Assembly: GCA_019843655.1 (NCBI GenBank)
Contig: JACDQD010000002.1
Span: 14,717,154 to 14,781,153 of the forward strand
Length of the DNA stretch: 64,000 bases
Direction: 5' to 3'
Source: Lethocerus indicus
Lineage: Eukaryota > Arthropoda > Insecta > Hemiptera > Belostomatidae
Position 1 is the first letter of the stretch. Each line of letters begins with the position of its first letter. Both the position numbers and the translations under genes were made by a program. This document shows positions 13,201 through 32,229 of the stretch, one piece after another. Under the pieces are notes generated by a model. That model saw only the letters and a program-made list of their open reading frames with translations. It ran no database searches and was not told where the DNA came from.

Positions 13201-14731
13201 ACATCATTTTAGTTATATTAAACAAGTTCATTTTGTAGGCCATCTAAATAATTTAAAGTATTCTGCTACAAATTTTACTGGTCCGGTTTGACACACACCA
13301 CACATTAAGACCACTACCATTTCCATGTTTCTTTTTGGCACCAGTATCATAGGAAATCTATATTCTATTAAATATGTTGAAAGCGAATTCTATTGCTCTC
13401 AAATATGGCAAATCCGCTATCATTCCTGTAAATAGTGAATCACAGCAAAAATGAATTTTTTCTAAGGTCTCAATTAAACAGGCTCTATACTCAGTATGTA
13501 CAGCTCCAGAGTAAAACTTTCACTAACGCCAACCAGAAGAGAGAATGAACGGGCGACGATAATCTAGGAGACGTCATATTTATGATATACATGTATTCTT
13601 GTACTAAACACTCTTAGAAACACTTCACGGCTAAAACTGTACAAAGCAACTCTCTGCTGGCGTTTTTTTGAGCATTCTATGTTCCTGTGGATTCTTGTAA
13701 GACTGGTAAAATCTTGAATCATAAAATCATTGATGTAATCTCTATAGTATTCACAACTCAAGTTATTAGTCATTAGTTATTCAAGCAATTAATGTGTTTA
13801 AAATGTTCCTGCATCTACTCCTTCAGCCAAATAATGGTAATAGGCTGGTATTTTGGTAAACTTCGACATATTTTTCCAGCCCTTAACCATTGTATATTTT
13901 TAGTATTCTTCAAATGGTTTTAATGGTGGTTTTTAAAATAAATGGGGGAAGGACCCTTTCTCTTTCACCATCATCACTTTTCGACACTTTAATTCCATGT
14001 ATTTATTCCAATAATTTTTCCTTGAAATCCTGCAGTACATACTCCTCTCAAGATACTATTTTATTTTACATGTAATTTTTACATTTTAATTGTTTTTATT
14101 ATCATTGCAATACCAACAATTGTCTCCAATTTATAATCCACATCAGTTTGGGAAATCAAGGAACTATAATTCTTATTTTTTTTTAAATATCTATAATTTA
14201 CCATAATTAATTGGTAGAGGAATAAATTACAGGAATATAATGAAAAATATATATTACAAAATTGAAATATGTTAACAGCTAACTAGATAACACACCTACT
14301 ATATAAATTCTGTTCTGAGAAACAGAAAATTAAACATTAAATATAATTTAATAATATTGTAACCATTTTTCAATTCTATAAAAGATTCATAATTCCACAT
14401 ATTTTGTAATATCAGCAAATATTGATTTCAGAAAATGAAAAGGAATCCTTTGATGTCCAATTCTGAACATGAACAAATTATAATTAAAGCACTAATATCT
14501 CATTTTTGAGTGTACATAACTTTAAGAAGGCACCTTCTATTCATATGTTATTTAAATACTAAATATTTACATGATTTTGTTAATAAAATATATTTTTTGA
14601 AACTAATAGTTTATTATTGTTGTCTTTGTTTATCAAAACAGTAAGAACTTAAAAAACCTAACAGGTCTCTAAATAAGACCAATATGTCCATAAACTGAGA
14701 AACAATTTTTCATTCACAGGAACTGTATACA
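10213..14731. other. Hr38 3'UTR and intergenic DNA
   Basis: AT-rich, no credible exon. Possible Hr38 poly(A) signals (AATAAA) are at 11390-11395, 11394-11399 and 12105-12110. A short (TA)n tract is at ~10586-10610 and an A-run at ~10853. The distal part (below 14732) must also carry the 3'UTR of the minus-strand survivin gene. Open frames at 11.6, 12.6 and 13.6 kb look accidental. Confidence 0.55.
14610..14615 (-). terminator. Candidate poly(A) signal of survivin
   Basis: TTTATT on the plus strand reads AATAAA on the minus strand, 117 nt after the survivin stop codon. Spacing is suitable, but the region is AT-rich and such hexamers are common. Confidence 0.35.
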
Positions 14732-16749
14732 CTACTGGTATTTCTCATAATAAGTAATATAATGCTCTTGATTCTTTACTTTAAGCCTTGCTAACTTTTC
14801 CTTCTCTCCTCTTAACTGATTTTCCTAAAATAAAAAGTTAAATACATTAGTGCAAATCAGCATACACATATATTCATAGTTGTTAATGCTTAATTTTAAT
14901 GGTAGACAAATTTTTCGCTTAATGATGAAACGTAAAAAATATATTAAAGTTATCAAGTTATCAATTGAAGATACAAAATAAACTATGCGTTATATATTAA
15001 TTTGGTAAGATTGCTAAACACTTTTTTAAATTAAATTTTATTTTAATTGTTCATTTATTCACAATAAAACTTTAACTGCAGTAGTAAAATTGAGTCAAAA
15101 TGAAAATCTGCTAAAAATAATCCACTAACCACATGAAATAATATTCTAGCTTCTTCTAATTTAAGCAATTGCCCAATAGTGATATGTTCTGGTGGCTCCT
15201 TGAACATTTTAATTAGTGGGCAGTAGTCTGCATGATTCCTGTGTTCTTGACTTGAATAAAGTAAAAAGAAATATAATTATATTGATAACATAAAATATGA
15301 ATATCATCACGAACAATACAAAAGTAAAACTAACATACAAGTATTTATTTTGTGTAAATAATTTATTAATCTTAATACAAAAAGAATATTTATATCAATC
15401 ACTATTTTAAATAATAATTCAGAATTGTAACAATAGTTATAAAATTGCAATTTTCTTTAGGGTTTGACAAGGTATAACAAACATAAAACATTTCACAAAT
15501 AATGCTTCAGATAATCATGTTTCAAAATATTTTCTGAAAAAGAAAAACTATTCCATTCTTTTGTTTAGTCGTTATTTAAACATTTAGTATTATCATATAG
15601 CTTACTGTTATCCTTTTCAATCAATATTGCCTTAAGTCTGTTTCATTTATTCCATTCAAGAAGTATTAAGAATGGGGTTTAAAACTTTCATGTATTCATA
15701 CTGCTGTTTAATAAATGTATCCAATATATCTCGATTTTTATACTTTTTACTACACTTAATCTCAAATGAGTTTCTCCCTTTTACACCTTCTGATGAAAGG
15801 TGTAGTATGAATTTTGGTGAAATTAAATTAGGATCATGGAACTAGAAAGTCTATCATTTTCAAACTCTTTTAAAAATAAAACTTCCATATAAACTTACTT
15901 CTTTTTTAATCATATATTTTTCATCTTGTGATGCAAGGTGTAGTGTAAATATTAGTGAAATTAAATTACCAACATCAGACTTACAAAGGATCATCTGCAG
16001 GCTCCCACCCATCGAGTTCTTTGGAGCAATAATAACATTTAACTAAGTCGGCATATCCAGGCTGCTTAAAAAATCCAGCTTGTGCCATCTACCAAAATAA
16101 GAAACATTTATAATTCATTTATAATAGTTATATATAAAGGTATTAGAATTGTATCATTTAAGGTTGATGTGATCACACCAATTATTTTCATAAACAAAAC
16201 TGAATGGTAAACAATCACAGAAGAAATAACATAAATAGTTACAATAAAACGTTACTTTTTCAGGAGAACATTTTTCATCTTTAGCAAATGGCCAGCCCTT
16301 GAATGTATTGTACCGGTTTTTGAAGCTAAACATCTGGAAAAGTAAACAAATCTATTCAGCTAATTAGTAATGTACAAGCGGTATAGTGAGAATCACTACT
16401 TTATAAATAACACTGTTGAGTATATGTCCTAAGAAGTCTAAGTAAAATCTCCAAATCTGTAGAGTCTTTTGGAAGAATATATTCCACTATTAAAAACTTA
16501 CATTTGATGTGAAAGCGAGAAGTTGATAAATGCAAACTTTTAAAAATGACAAACTAACTGCAATGTTATGTCAGAAAACTGTGAATTTCCTAATAAACTT
16601 ACTTCAATGTTAACAACACTACAACGACAACACAATATAAAACCGTTAAGTTCGTTTGGAGGGAAAACACAACAATCGATTATATCACAAGGATCGACTT
16701 CACGATAAGTAAATAGGTGAATAGAGTTTGGTGTAAGGGTACAATTCAT
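14732..16749 (-). CDS. det: Survivin/deterin (BIR-domain protein), five exons
   Basis: Exons in transcript order: 16603-16749, 16256-16333, 15985-16088, 15130-15250, 14732-14824; phases agree. One BIR domain is present: TFKGWPFAKDEKCSPEK, then MAQAGFF, zinc ligands in CYYC and HRNHADYC, and the typical KELDGWEPADDPL. A charged C-terminal helix (GEKEKLARLKVKNQEHY) replaces the RING or CARD of other IAPs, as in survivin. Survivin is a chromosomal passenger protein with Aurora B and INCENP and is needed for chromosome segregation and cytokinesis. Two starts are possible. Exon 2 begins exactly with ATG, giving 131 residues, close to the family size (human 142). The ATG at 16749 has an upstream in-frame stop and would add 49 residues, Cys-rich (CDIIDCC, CCRC), for 180. 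I favour the shorter protein with exon 1 as 5'UTR, but exon 1 is open in frame throughout. Confidence 0.93.
15750..15970. repeat. Direct repeat inside survivin intron 3
   Basis: Two copies, about 15785-15835 and 15925-15970, share gatg(a/c)aaggtgtagt followed by a similar gtgaaattaaatta block. They are 140 nt apart. This looks like a small local duplication; no coding content. Confidence 0.6.
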
Positions 16750-17085
16750 AGTAAATTGTTATAAAATAATTTTATGTCCCAATTTAATAATATAAAAATG
16801 AGCTAAATTTAATTTTCGGCACGTATAATATTTTCGTGTGCATTAAATTTTGTCTTATTATTGAATGTCGTACTAATATAACATTTTAACTTCGTCTCAA
16901 GTTTTTTAATAAAGAAAACAGCAATACATATTATAAAACATTAAATTTTCTGATAATAAATATTTAATTTAGAACTTAAACTTATATATTCCAGCATGTC
17001 AATGATTAAAATTACATTGACATGTGAAATAAGGTTATAACACGACCGGTAAAAGATCGGCACTGGAGTTAATCAAACGATAAAA
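16750..17085. promoter_or_regulatory. Divergent promoter region, survivin / FAM98
   Basis: The first ATG of the survivin transcript (16749, minus) and the FAM98 start (17086, plus) are 336 bp apart, head to head. The space is AT-rich with no obvious TATA box at a sensible distance on either side. A shared bidirectional promoter is the simplest reading, but no transcription start is visible from sequence. Confidence 0.55.
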
Positions 17086-20000
17086 ATGATGGAAGGAGAT
17101 GTGATTGACGGATTAAATGAAATCAAGTAAGCGATTAGACTTGTACGTTAGTTTACCCAATGTACAAAAATGTTAGATATTTAATCAATCATTTTATAAT
17201 TTTTCATGTCTGATACTAAATGCCCTCCATGTCGAGCATGGCCTTTGTGTCTGGCCTTTGTTACTTACATCGAATAATAACGAAATAATGTTCTTAACAG
17301 TTTAGTAACACTATTTACGCGTCATTTATTTGCAACATATAATTTTTGTTAATTTTTGCTGGTGAATATATGGGACTAAATTTATTTTTTATTTGCTATT
17401 TGGATCCTTGATTGCTTAAGAAACATAATTCAATTTGTTTAGTCATTATGTAGGAGTTATTCAGCCAACATTGCTGTGATATTCGGTTTCCCTCCTATGA
17501 TCATGGATGTTGGTTTCTTCCCATATTTAGTAATGTTCACTCAGTAGTATAATGAGGTATTTGGTTCATTATGAAGCATCATATAAAGCCGTAGTGACAG
17601 TGAAAATTGGATACTGTTTGTTGTTATTATAATTTAATAATATAATAATAACATTTTATTGCACATACATTAAAGCATTAGTATGGATAGAAATCTGTAG
17701 TCTGCCCTTTTTTTAACCTTCATATTTTGCCATTTTTAATACATTCAAATAACAATATAAATGTGTGTCTTAGTTATACTGCCTTAGATGAAGATGGACT
17801 AAGGAAAGCTGTGGAAGGTGGTCCTAAGTCAGTTGAGTACACTAGATTAGTTGAATGGCTTTCACGAGAACTCCAATATTTTTACAAATTAGATGAACAT
17901 GTCAATGCCATTTCTACTCCCAATGATTCTGGTTCATTTTTACTTGAACTGAGTAGCTTTCTTAAAGAATTGGGTAAGTTATATATTCAGTAATTAACTG
18001 TCAACAATCAGTATTTTTTAGCTTATTTAAGGAATTCTGTAGTGATGACTAAAGGCCTGAAATGTGATAATACCTGGGCCAGGAAAATATATGGGTACAT
18101 TGTGCAGTGGAATATGATGAATATAGAAACCTTTATTACTAATGCAATCATAAAAATGTGTATTTAATGTGTGTAGGCCAAAATTAGATTTATTATTATG
18201 TTAAAATTGAGCTTAATGCACATAGTATTTTTTTTGTTATATTGCACATAACAATAATATTTTTTAGGATGTCAATATAGTTGCTTAACTAGTGGAAATA
18301 CTGCAGACAGGTTACAAAAACAAAGTGATAAGTTATTACTTTTGGATTTTCTTATTAGAGAACTTCAGGCTGCAAGGATGCTTAGTGCAAATAAACCTGA
18401 TGAAAATGACTTAGCATTAACAATTGTAAGTGTCAAAAAAACTTTGATAAACAATAACAAAGCTTCTTCTTGCTGTTCTTTATCAATGTCAGTTGCATAT
18501 TCTTGTTATTATTTCTTTCATTAAATGCATCAAATATATGTTGCCTAAATATAATGTAACAGTAATATGTTGTTTCAAATATTTCATAATTAGGAAATAT
18601 GTGAACTCTTTTGTACAATTATACTTGATATAAAAATACAACATTATATTATATGATGCAACTTTACATAAATAAAAGCATTATGAGATTACAGAAAAAT
18701 GAAACTTCCAATGTCCTCATTTAATATTTCACACATACCTACTAATTTTAATTAAATGAATGAATAACATCTGTTGCAGAATGAAAGTGATACTGCTGCT
18801 GCCTTGAAGAAAATGTTGATAGCACTGAAATTTCCTAAACCACCCTCAAACATTACTCCCGGCATGTTGTTCTCCAAAGTTATCCCCAAGGTTTTTGTAT
18901 AAACAGTTATTAAAGTTGTTCCTTTCTTTAAGTGCTATTGTGTGATGTATGTTATGTGTGATGGATATATCTCTTTTGCATTAATTTCTACGATTTGTTG
19001 CATGTTTTATAATTTGTACTTAAGACATAATTTAATTCTGCTTCTATGTTTTAAAATAAATTCCAAAATTTCATATAGGCCCAAGAAATCATTGAAAAGG
19101 TAGATGAGCCTCTGTTTAAAGGTTTTCTATCAGATAAACAGTGGAACACTTTAGAAAAGGTACAGCAAGATTTGCAGACAGAATATACAGTGCGTAGGAA
19201 AATGTTGTTGAAACGTTTAGAAGTTACAATCCAGTCATTCCAGGTATTCTTGATATGTACAAGTCATTAAATTTTATTATACTTTCTTTGTTAATATTAT
19301 TCAATAAACATATAGGATAAACAGCATTATTTAAATCTTACTTAAAAGCCTCAGTGGTTCAGGGTGTTTAGTGTTCACCTTGACACCCAGATATTGGTGG
19401 TTTGAATCTGCCTATATGCCATGGACATTAATTTGTAAGTAGGGACAGTAATGGGAGACAACATAAGCTGTTCACTTTGTATCAAAAATCGTGCATAAGT
19501 AGCACAATTGCTCGAAAAAGAAATACTGAGAAAAATATTATTTTTACAGACATGTTCATTATCACTTATCAGTTGTTAGTAAAAATTGTTGCAATGAATA
19601 TGTCATATATTTTGAACCTTTCATTGATGTATTATTTTGATTGATGATCGATTTGCTTGACAATGATTTTGCTACAGTGGTCAGATCGAACGAAAGGAAA
19701 AGAAAATGATATTACGTCAGTTTATGAACAAAAAAGAAATGGTCTAAAACCTGAACCAAAAGTTCGACTTCCAGATCTTCTTGCTGCAAGGCAGCGCCTA
19801 GCTGTGATTGAAAAAACATCTAATGCCAACGTCCGTAAGAATACTCAATCTTCTGTCAACAAAGTTATAATTGGTCGGGTATGTATCTTGATTTTTTAGA
19901 TTGAAATTTAAAGTTCAGAAAATATTAGAACACGAAATTCATGTTTCTACATTTCTTAAAAATTGTCTGTTTAACTGTTAATACTGATAGAGATATTTTA

Positions 20001-22571
20001 ACACCATCATTAAGTCATAAGAAGATTTATTATTCCTCACTTAATTTTAGATCTAAGCATCTTTATATTTTTCATGTATAGTGTGTTATTTCTGGATTTG
20101 TATTTATCTTTATAATAATTAGAGGAACATTCTTTAACAGGTGCCAGATCGAGGTGGAAGACCATGTGATCAACAACCACCTCCTCCTGAAATGCCAAGT
20201 TGGGCTCCAAGAAGTGCAGGTAATAATTGATATAATGAACTAATGATTCAATCTCTTTCATATTAAACTGCAGAATACATAATGTTGCATCATTTTATCA
20301 AATCCAAAATTATAATTATAACTAGTAGACAAAATTCATTTTTTTCTTTCTGTAGACACTGGAGGAAGAGGTGGTGGCAGAGGAGGTGGTGGTGGAGGGG
20401 ATAGAGGAGGAAGAGTTCAAGGTGGCTGGAATTCAGGAGGTGGAGGTGGTTATCAGGGAGGAGGTGGTGGCTACCATCAGGGAGGAGGTGGTGGAGGAGG
20501 AGGAGGAGGAGGCGGCGGCGGCTACCACCAAGGAGGCGGTGGTGGATACCATCAGGGAGGTGGTGGAGGAGGAGGCAGCGGTGGCTACCACCAAGGAGGC
20601 GGTGGTGGCTATCATCAGGGAGGCGGTGGAGGAGGAGGTTATCATGGAACTGGAGGTGGATATCATGGAGATGGAGGTGGACATCAAGGAGGAGGAGGAG
20701 GTTACCAGGGAGGGGGTGGAAGATATCAAGGTGGTGGAGGAGGTGGGTATCAGGGAAGTGGGGGTAATTCTCATGGAGGTGGAGGTTGCTACCAGGGAGG
20801 AGGTGGTGGTAACTACCAAGGAGAGGGTGGTGGTGGTGGTGGTGGTGGTAATTACCAAGGAGGAGGTGGTGGCAGAAACTATCAAGGTGGAGGAGGAGGT
20901 GGAGGTGGTTACCAGGGTGGTGGTTACCAGGGAGTTAGCGGTGGTAACTACCAAGGAGGAGGTGGCGGTAGTTACCAAGGAGGTGGTAGCTATCAGGGAG
21001 GTGGTGGATACAATACTGGAAATAGTGGTTATCAAGGAGGAGGTTGGTTGGTAGAGAATGTCCTCTTGAAATGTGATGCAGTTTTATTCAAAAATAGAAA
21101 ATTTAAGTGTAATTCTCCTGAACTTAGGCAACAGTAGAACCTTGATTGAATTATAAGTGTATATAATGGGTTAAGAAAAATGTATTGCTCTGGTATTATA
21201 TAAATTTGTATGCTATCAAACATGAGAATTTTCTCACAGAAGGTTGGCTCAGGTTTGGCTTTCGTATGTTTGCATTCTTGACTTAGTAAAATTATATAGT
21301 GAAGTCCTATTAGCAGTACTTTGAAATAGTAATAATGAATTTAATTACAGCACATAACAGCCTTTATCTCAATGCTCTATATAAATAAATCCAAAAAAAT
21401 TGATTGAATTAACCGTATTGTGTCTTTTGGCTAAAAAACCAAAAATATGAGCTCTAATATTGCTATAAAACATGTTGTAAAACCTGAGACAAAAGGACAG
21501 TTAGCTTACTGAAAAAAGAAGTATAGACTTGAAATGTATGTAATCTTGTAATGAATATTTATAACAACATACTAGTTATAATGTTAATGACTATTAATTA
21601 ATAAATTAGGAAAGGATTTACAAACTAACATTGATAAATTTACAAAGAAATTATTGAGGTTCTACTGTAATAGAAAGTAGCTTTGGCTAAATGTTTAATT
21701 GCACATTGTTATGCTTACCATTGTTTGAAATGAAATTACTTTATTCGATCATGAAACCTTCAGTATTGGTTTGTTAAATATTCTTAACAAGATTTATGAG
21801 TTCCTAGTTTATATTATTTCCTAATTTTTGCCTATTTTGGTCATGCTCCTCACTTTCCATATAGCTCTTGTACAAGGGCATTTCTTTAATTTACTCTTCT
21901 TTTTTTTTCAATATGCAAGGCTTTACTCATTCCATTGCATAAATTATTTGTTTTACACAATATTTTTTATATGCCATAAGTTTTTTCTCATTTAGCATGA
22001 AATTCAAACTGCATCACATATGCGTAAATGTTAGCATCCTTTGCTGTATAGAAATGAAGCCTTGGCATGATAAAAATGGCTTATATTGTTTTCTCTTGGC
22101 TATCTTTGTGAAAATATTTTATTTTGAAGCAAACAGCATTCTGCTAATAAAATACTGTTATACTTATTAAGCTTAAATTGTACTAATAAAGTACAGTAAA
22201 CAATGTTAACCCTCAGCATGATTCCAAATATCTCTATGCACACTTCTGTAAAAAAATAGTATCGGATCACATTATTTCAGTGATGATATTCTTTGTGGAT
22301 TATCAAATCATTATTTTAAATTAATGGTCTTGCAAAATATTTAATTGAAATATAAATTGAATTGAAAAATATTTTCAATTTTTTTACTTGAAATTATAAC
22401 TAATAAATAAATTAATAACTAACTAGTCATTAATAACTTGGCTACAATAATGTATTTTATGTATCACTATAAATTGTTTATGCCCTGCCTTTAGGTGGAT
22501 ATCAAGGAGGTGGACGAGGTGGAGGTAGAGGTGGTGGCAGAGGAAGAGGTGGCTATTATAAGCAGCACTAG
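17086..22571 (+). CDS. FAM98: FAM98-family protein, nine exons, 572 residues
   Basis: Exons: 17086-17126, 17774-17973, 18268-18425, 18780-18890, 19079-19243, 19678-19878, 20141-20219, 20356-21042, 22495-22571; all phases agree. The conserved core resembles human FAM98A/B: RELQAARMLSANKP, RRKMLLKRLEVTIQSFQ followed by WSDR, LPDLLAARQRL, NKVIIGRVPDRGGRP and QQPPPPEMPSWAPRSA. The tail after that is almost entirely Gly with YQGGGG, YHQGGG and RGG units and ends GRGGYYKQH. FAM98 proteins are known from the human tRNA-ligase complex and as PRMT1 partners; the role in insects is inferred. Two tandem ATGs start the ORF. The last donor (gag|gttggt, 21043) is weak; without splicing there, translation would run to a stop at ~21136 with a different C-terminus. 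Gene is head to head with survivin and tail to tail with poly(A) polymerase. Confidence 0.93.
19345..19550 (+). mobile_element. tRNA-derived SINE fragment in FAM98 intron 5
   Basis: An A-box-like stretch (agcctcagtggttc, ~19347) is followed ~50 nt later by a B-box-like ggtttgaatc (19399-19408). An AT-rich tail ends near aatactgagaaaaatatt. A similar tail follows the B-box at 23314. tRNA-like head plus unrelated body is the signature of a SINE; the family is not identified. Confidence 0.6.
20358..21041 (+). repeat. Gly-codon minisatellite in FAM98 exon 8
   Basis: About 680 nt of imperfect tandem units built on ggwggtggw with embedded taycarggagg and taccaccaagg, coding GGGYQGG/GGYHQGG. Because the array has almost no stop trinucleotides, several wrong frames are also open for 200 codons or more. 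Unit number is likely polymorphic. Confidence 0.85.
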
Positions 22572-25500
22572 TGCAGAAAATTCAAAGAATCCTATAAAAA
22601 ATCCTGTAAACAATTTATATTTCAACTATTTATTACAAACATTTAAAGATTGTGCCAATATAACCTTAACTCGAGGTATGAAATTGAGTCCTGTACTGAA
22701 TCCTAAAAGATAATTTCATGATATTAAAAATATGAGTGTGTTTATTTAATTACACATTTATTTAAAAGAAAGTGTAAATGTATTTATGTATGTTTTTTTG
22801 TCCTTGATAAATTAAATAACATTGTTGCTTTAAAACATGATATTACTGTGGTTCATTTGTCTGTATTACTTGTATTTCTTAAAATCATCTGAAACATTTT
22901 CCCTCTTCTATACATTCTTATACTTTAGGAATGATAAATCAGACATACCTATTTGCTTTAGATTTTTTATATGTGTATTTTATTTATTCTGCTTTGGTAT
23001 GCTTTCAGTCACTTCAGTACCCTCAATTTAAGTAGAAGATACATTATTTAAACTATTTACCTAACAGTCTTATACTGGACTCTCCTGGAGTCTTAATGCT
23101 CCCCACCTGTAGAGCATTAAGAAATTTAACAAAGTTTATTAGTGAAGTTTAAGTTTTGATTTTTTTTTATTCTTTGCTTATTTAGCCAAATTGACAAGTT
23201 TGGCAGTTATGCACTGCATTAAAAAATAAGTGAGGGCATTATAGGAATTCAAATTATAACCATTTCCATCTTGGCCAAATTTAATTTATTCCTCAGCATT
23301 CAGATTTACAATGTGTGGTTCGAACCTGCCCAGACGAATGATGAAAACCTGACACTTGTCATAGATGTAAGCTAGTTCATAAGTAGTGACAGTTTATTAA
23401 AGAAATAAAGGTATATCATCATATGCACAATATAATTACTGAGAAAAAAAAATTACAATGTGAAACTTCATTCCTTCAACCATGGCATGACAAATAGGAT
23501 GTGCAAGGAAAAGAGAGACAATATATATATATATATATTATGGGAATGGGTAAATACTTTATTAAATTATATCTGATACAGAGCATATTATATACAATAC
23601 AACAGATTTACAATCAAGTTACATTTGATTTAACTTCTTCCCCCTCCTTTACATTGAGGGTTTTGTCATATACAAAAGCAACTTTACTGATCTGATAACT
23701 CCAAAAAAGAGTTTAACTGAAATGTAACTAATAAATGAGGGAATGTAAACATTCAGAATTACTAACTGAAGTAAATTATTTTGAATTAAGTATTGACCAA
23801 AAATAAATAACATTATGCTTTATTAAAGTGATAACAAGTTTTATTATACAATTAACAGATATATTCAAAAATCAAACAAAATGTTGTCTCTCTTCAGACT
23901 CCCCTTCTCATTTTGTTTCTATCAAAGCTTTTTAAAATTGTTACATTATCATTTGCAAATTGAAAAAATTTATCTCTGTAAATTCTTTAATAAAATACAA
24001 ACACTTTAATAAATAAATTAAAAAATAGAATAAAACCATAGGTCATTCAGCCATCTACATCAAACAAATATAATTTTAAATTGTATACCAAAAAAAAAAT
24101 AAAAAAAATACTCTATAATGGTGATAAAACTATATGTAATTTTATTATAAACAATAGAATTAAACCCAATTGTTAGGTAATGTCATTAGATAGGTATTAG
24201 ATTTAGTCATCTCACCTTAATGAACTAACATCAATACTTTAAACAATTTTTTTTTTGGAAATCAAGCACACACCATTGAGATAAGTACCGTACAAATATA
24301 ATTCTGTACAAATAAAATACAATTAACACAGAGTAGATGACATCTGAAATTTCAATTATTTAGCCATAATTGAGAAAAATTGGATATATATTAACCATAG
24401 CAGGGACATGAAAAACAAATTTTGTTTTTTAACATAGAGTAAATCTGTACTAATTACATTCCATTGTATATAACTGTTTCTTGAAATACCAAAACAAAGA
24501 TGAAATTCAGACCAAGAAAGTTCTAAGTAATCTAAAATTAGAATAAATAAATTAACACAGTGGCAACAAAATTGAAGCTTTTAATCAGAAGGAAGGACAT
24601 ACATTATTTAATGTTTATACTGAAAGTAAAGATTATGCAAGTTCAGATAAAAGCTACATTTTTTTACTAACCACAATATGGACAATATTTACTTTCAGAG
24701 CAACATTTAACATAATAAATGTAACAAACATAAGAAAAAATACTATGTATGAAACCCTTGAAAAAGCTCAAAATGACTTCATAAATTTTGAGCTCTTCAA
24801 AGTATAGTATCGTTTATTATGGCTGTTTAATAATTTCTTTAGTTTCTTGTGACACGACAGTCAATAAAAAGGAAAAGCTAAGAAAACATATGCTACTTGC
24901 TTTTCATAGTATATTTCATTATATCGCCATGTACAACCATTTTTGTCTCGGATTTAAACCTTCTGGCAGTTCGCTGATGTAGCACAGGGTCAGCATAAAC
25001 CTAGGAGGTCCAACTCCAAGGCATGAAATCGGTACTCCTCCAAGTAACCGTGTAAATGCATTAAATAATTATTGGTAAAGTTTTCAAATATACTAAGAAC
25101 TTAAAAAGAAAAAGAAAAATGATTTCATATTACATAATGTGCAGCATTTGCTTTTTACATTTTTACCAGTATCACGGAGATGAATGGAGATTAGTTCCTC
25201 CTTTACTAATATTATCAGGGAAAACTTATCCCATTAAAAGAAACTGCTTTCTCAAGTTCACTTTTGATTTTCTATATCAAAGTGCTTCCCACTACGTCTG
25301 ATGAGGGGGAATGTGTTGTCATCCATACTTACCAATAAAGGATTGTCAATGTGACAAAAAATAACCTGCTTCCTCCATACTGACACAAGAATTCATTCAG
25401 ACAGTGGAAAAAGTACAATTTTCTAATGTTCGTTGTCAGTGTCTTTTTTGTGAGCTGTAAAATCAAAAAGTGTTTAACAAAGTTACCTGTTAATTCATCA

Positions 25501-25935
25501 GAAAGTGAAATATGTAACTAAAACACTTCATTATCAGTATAATGCGCTGATTTTCGTTTAATGTATTCTATTCCATAGATTCATTTCTACAGCTGAATTA
25601 TTCCAAAAATATAGCAATAAACTTATCAGCTATTTAATAATGGTAACAACATTTCATGTCAGAATGTGAGATATAAAATTACCATTAAAAATATAAACAG
25701 TAAAATGAAAAGAAATACTCCATCTATAAATACTCACAAAACTTTAAAATACTTAAAGTATTTAAAGTACACTGTACTTTCATACTTACTATTTCAGCCT
25801 ATGAAATAGGTTTATCATGTACATGCAACTGCTTCTTTAAGTGTATTGTTTTTTTCAGAATCCTGAAAGATTACAAGCTTTTATATAAAAATCGCAATAC
25901 TAAGATCAAATTCTGTCATTGAGGAATACAATTTT
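22572..25935. other. Tail-to-tail region of FAM98 and poly(A) polymerase
   Basis: AT-rich sequence with the 3'UTRs of both genes. A candidate FAM98 poly(A) signal (attaaa) lies near 22812. Two splice acceptors on the minus strand, at 25864 (tttcag|gattctg) and 25454 (ttacag|ctcac), could open alternative last exons of poly(A) polymerase. It also holds a SINE fragment (~23300-23460) and a short (TA)n tract at ~23520-23538. Confidence 0.5.
23300..23460 (+). mobile_element. SINE fragment with a perfect B box
   Basis: ggttcgaacct at ~23318-23328 is a textbook tRNA B box, followed by a body with cataagtag and a tail attactgagaaaaaaaaatt resembling the tail of the copy at 19.5 kb. The A-box half is degraded. 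No full tRNA cloverleaf can be formed around the B box, so this is not a tRNA gene. Confidence 0.5.

Positions 25936-32229
<6,294 letters not shown>

Noticed and set aside
20371..21054. 227-codon Glu/Val-rich ORF on the plus strand and a 200-codon Ser/Thr-rich ORF on the minus strand
   Set aside because: Both are wrong-frame readings of the Gly-codon array in FAM98 exon 8. The spliced FAM98 frame gives the expected GGYQGG/RGG tail.
23318..23328. Perfect tRNA B-box, possible tRNA gene
   Set aside because: No acceptor or anticodon stem can be formed and the A-box side is degraded; fits a SINE remnant.
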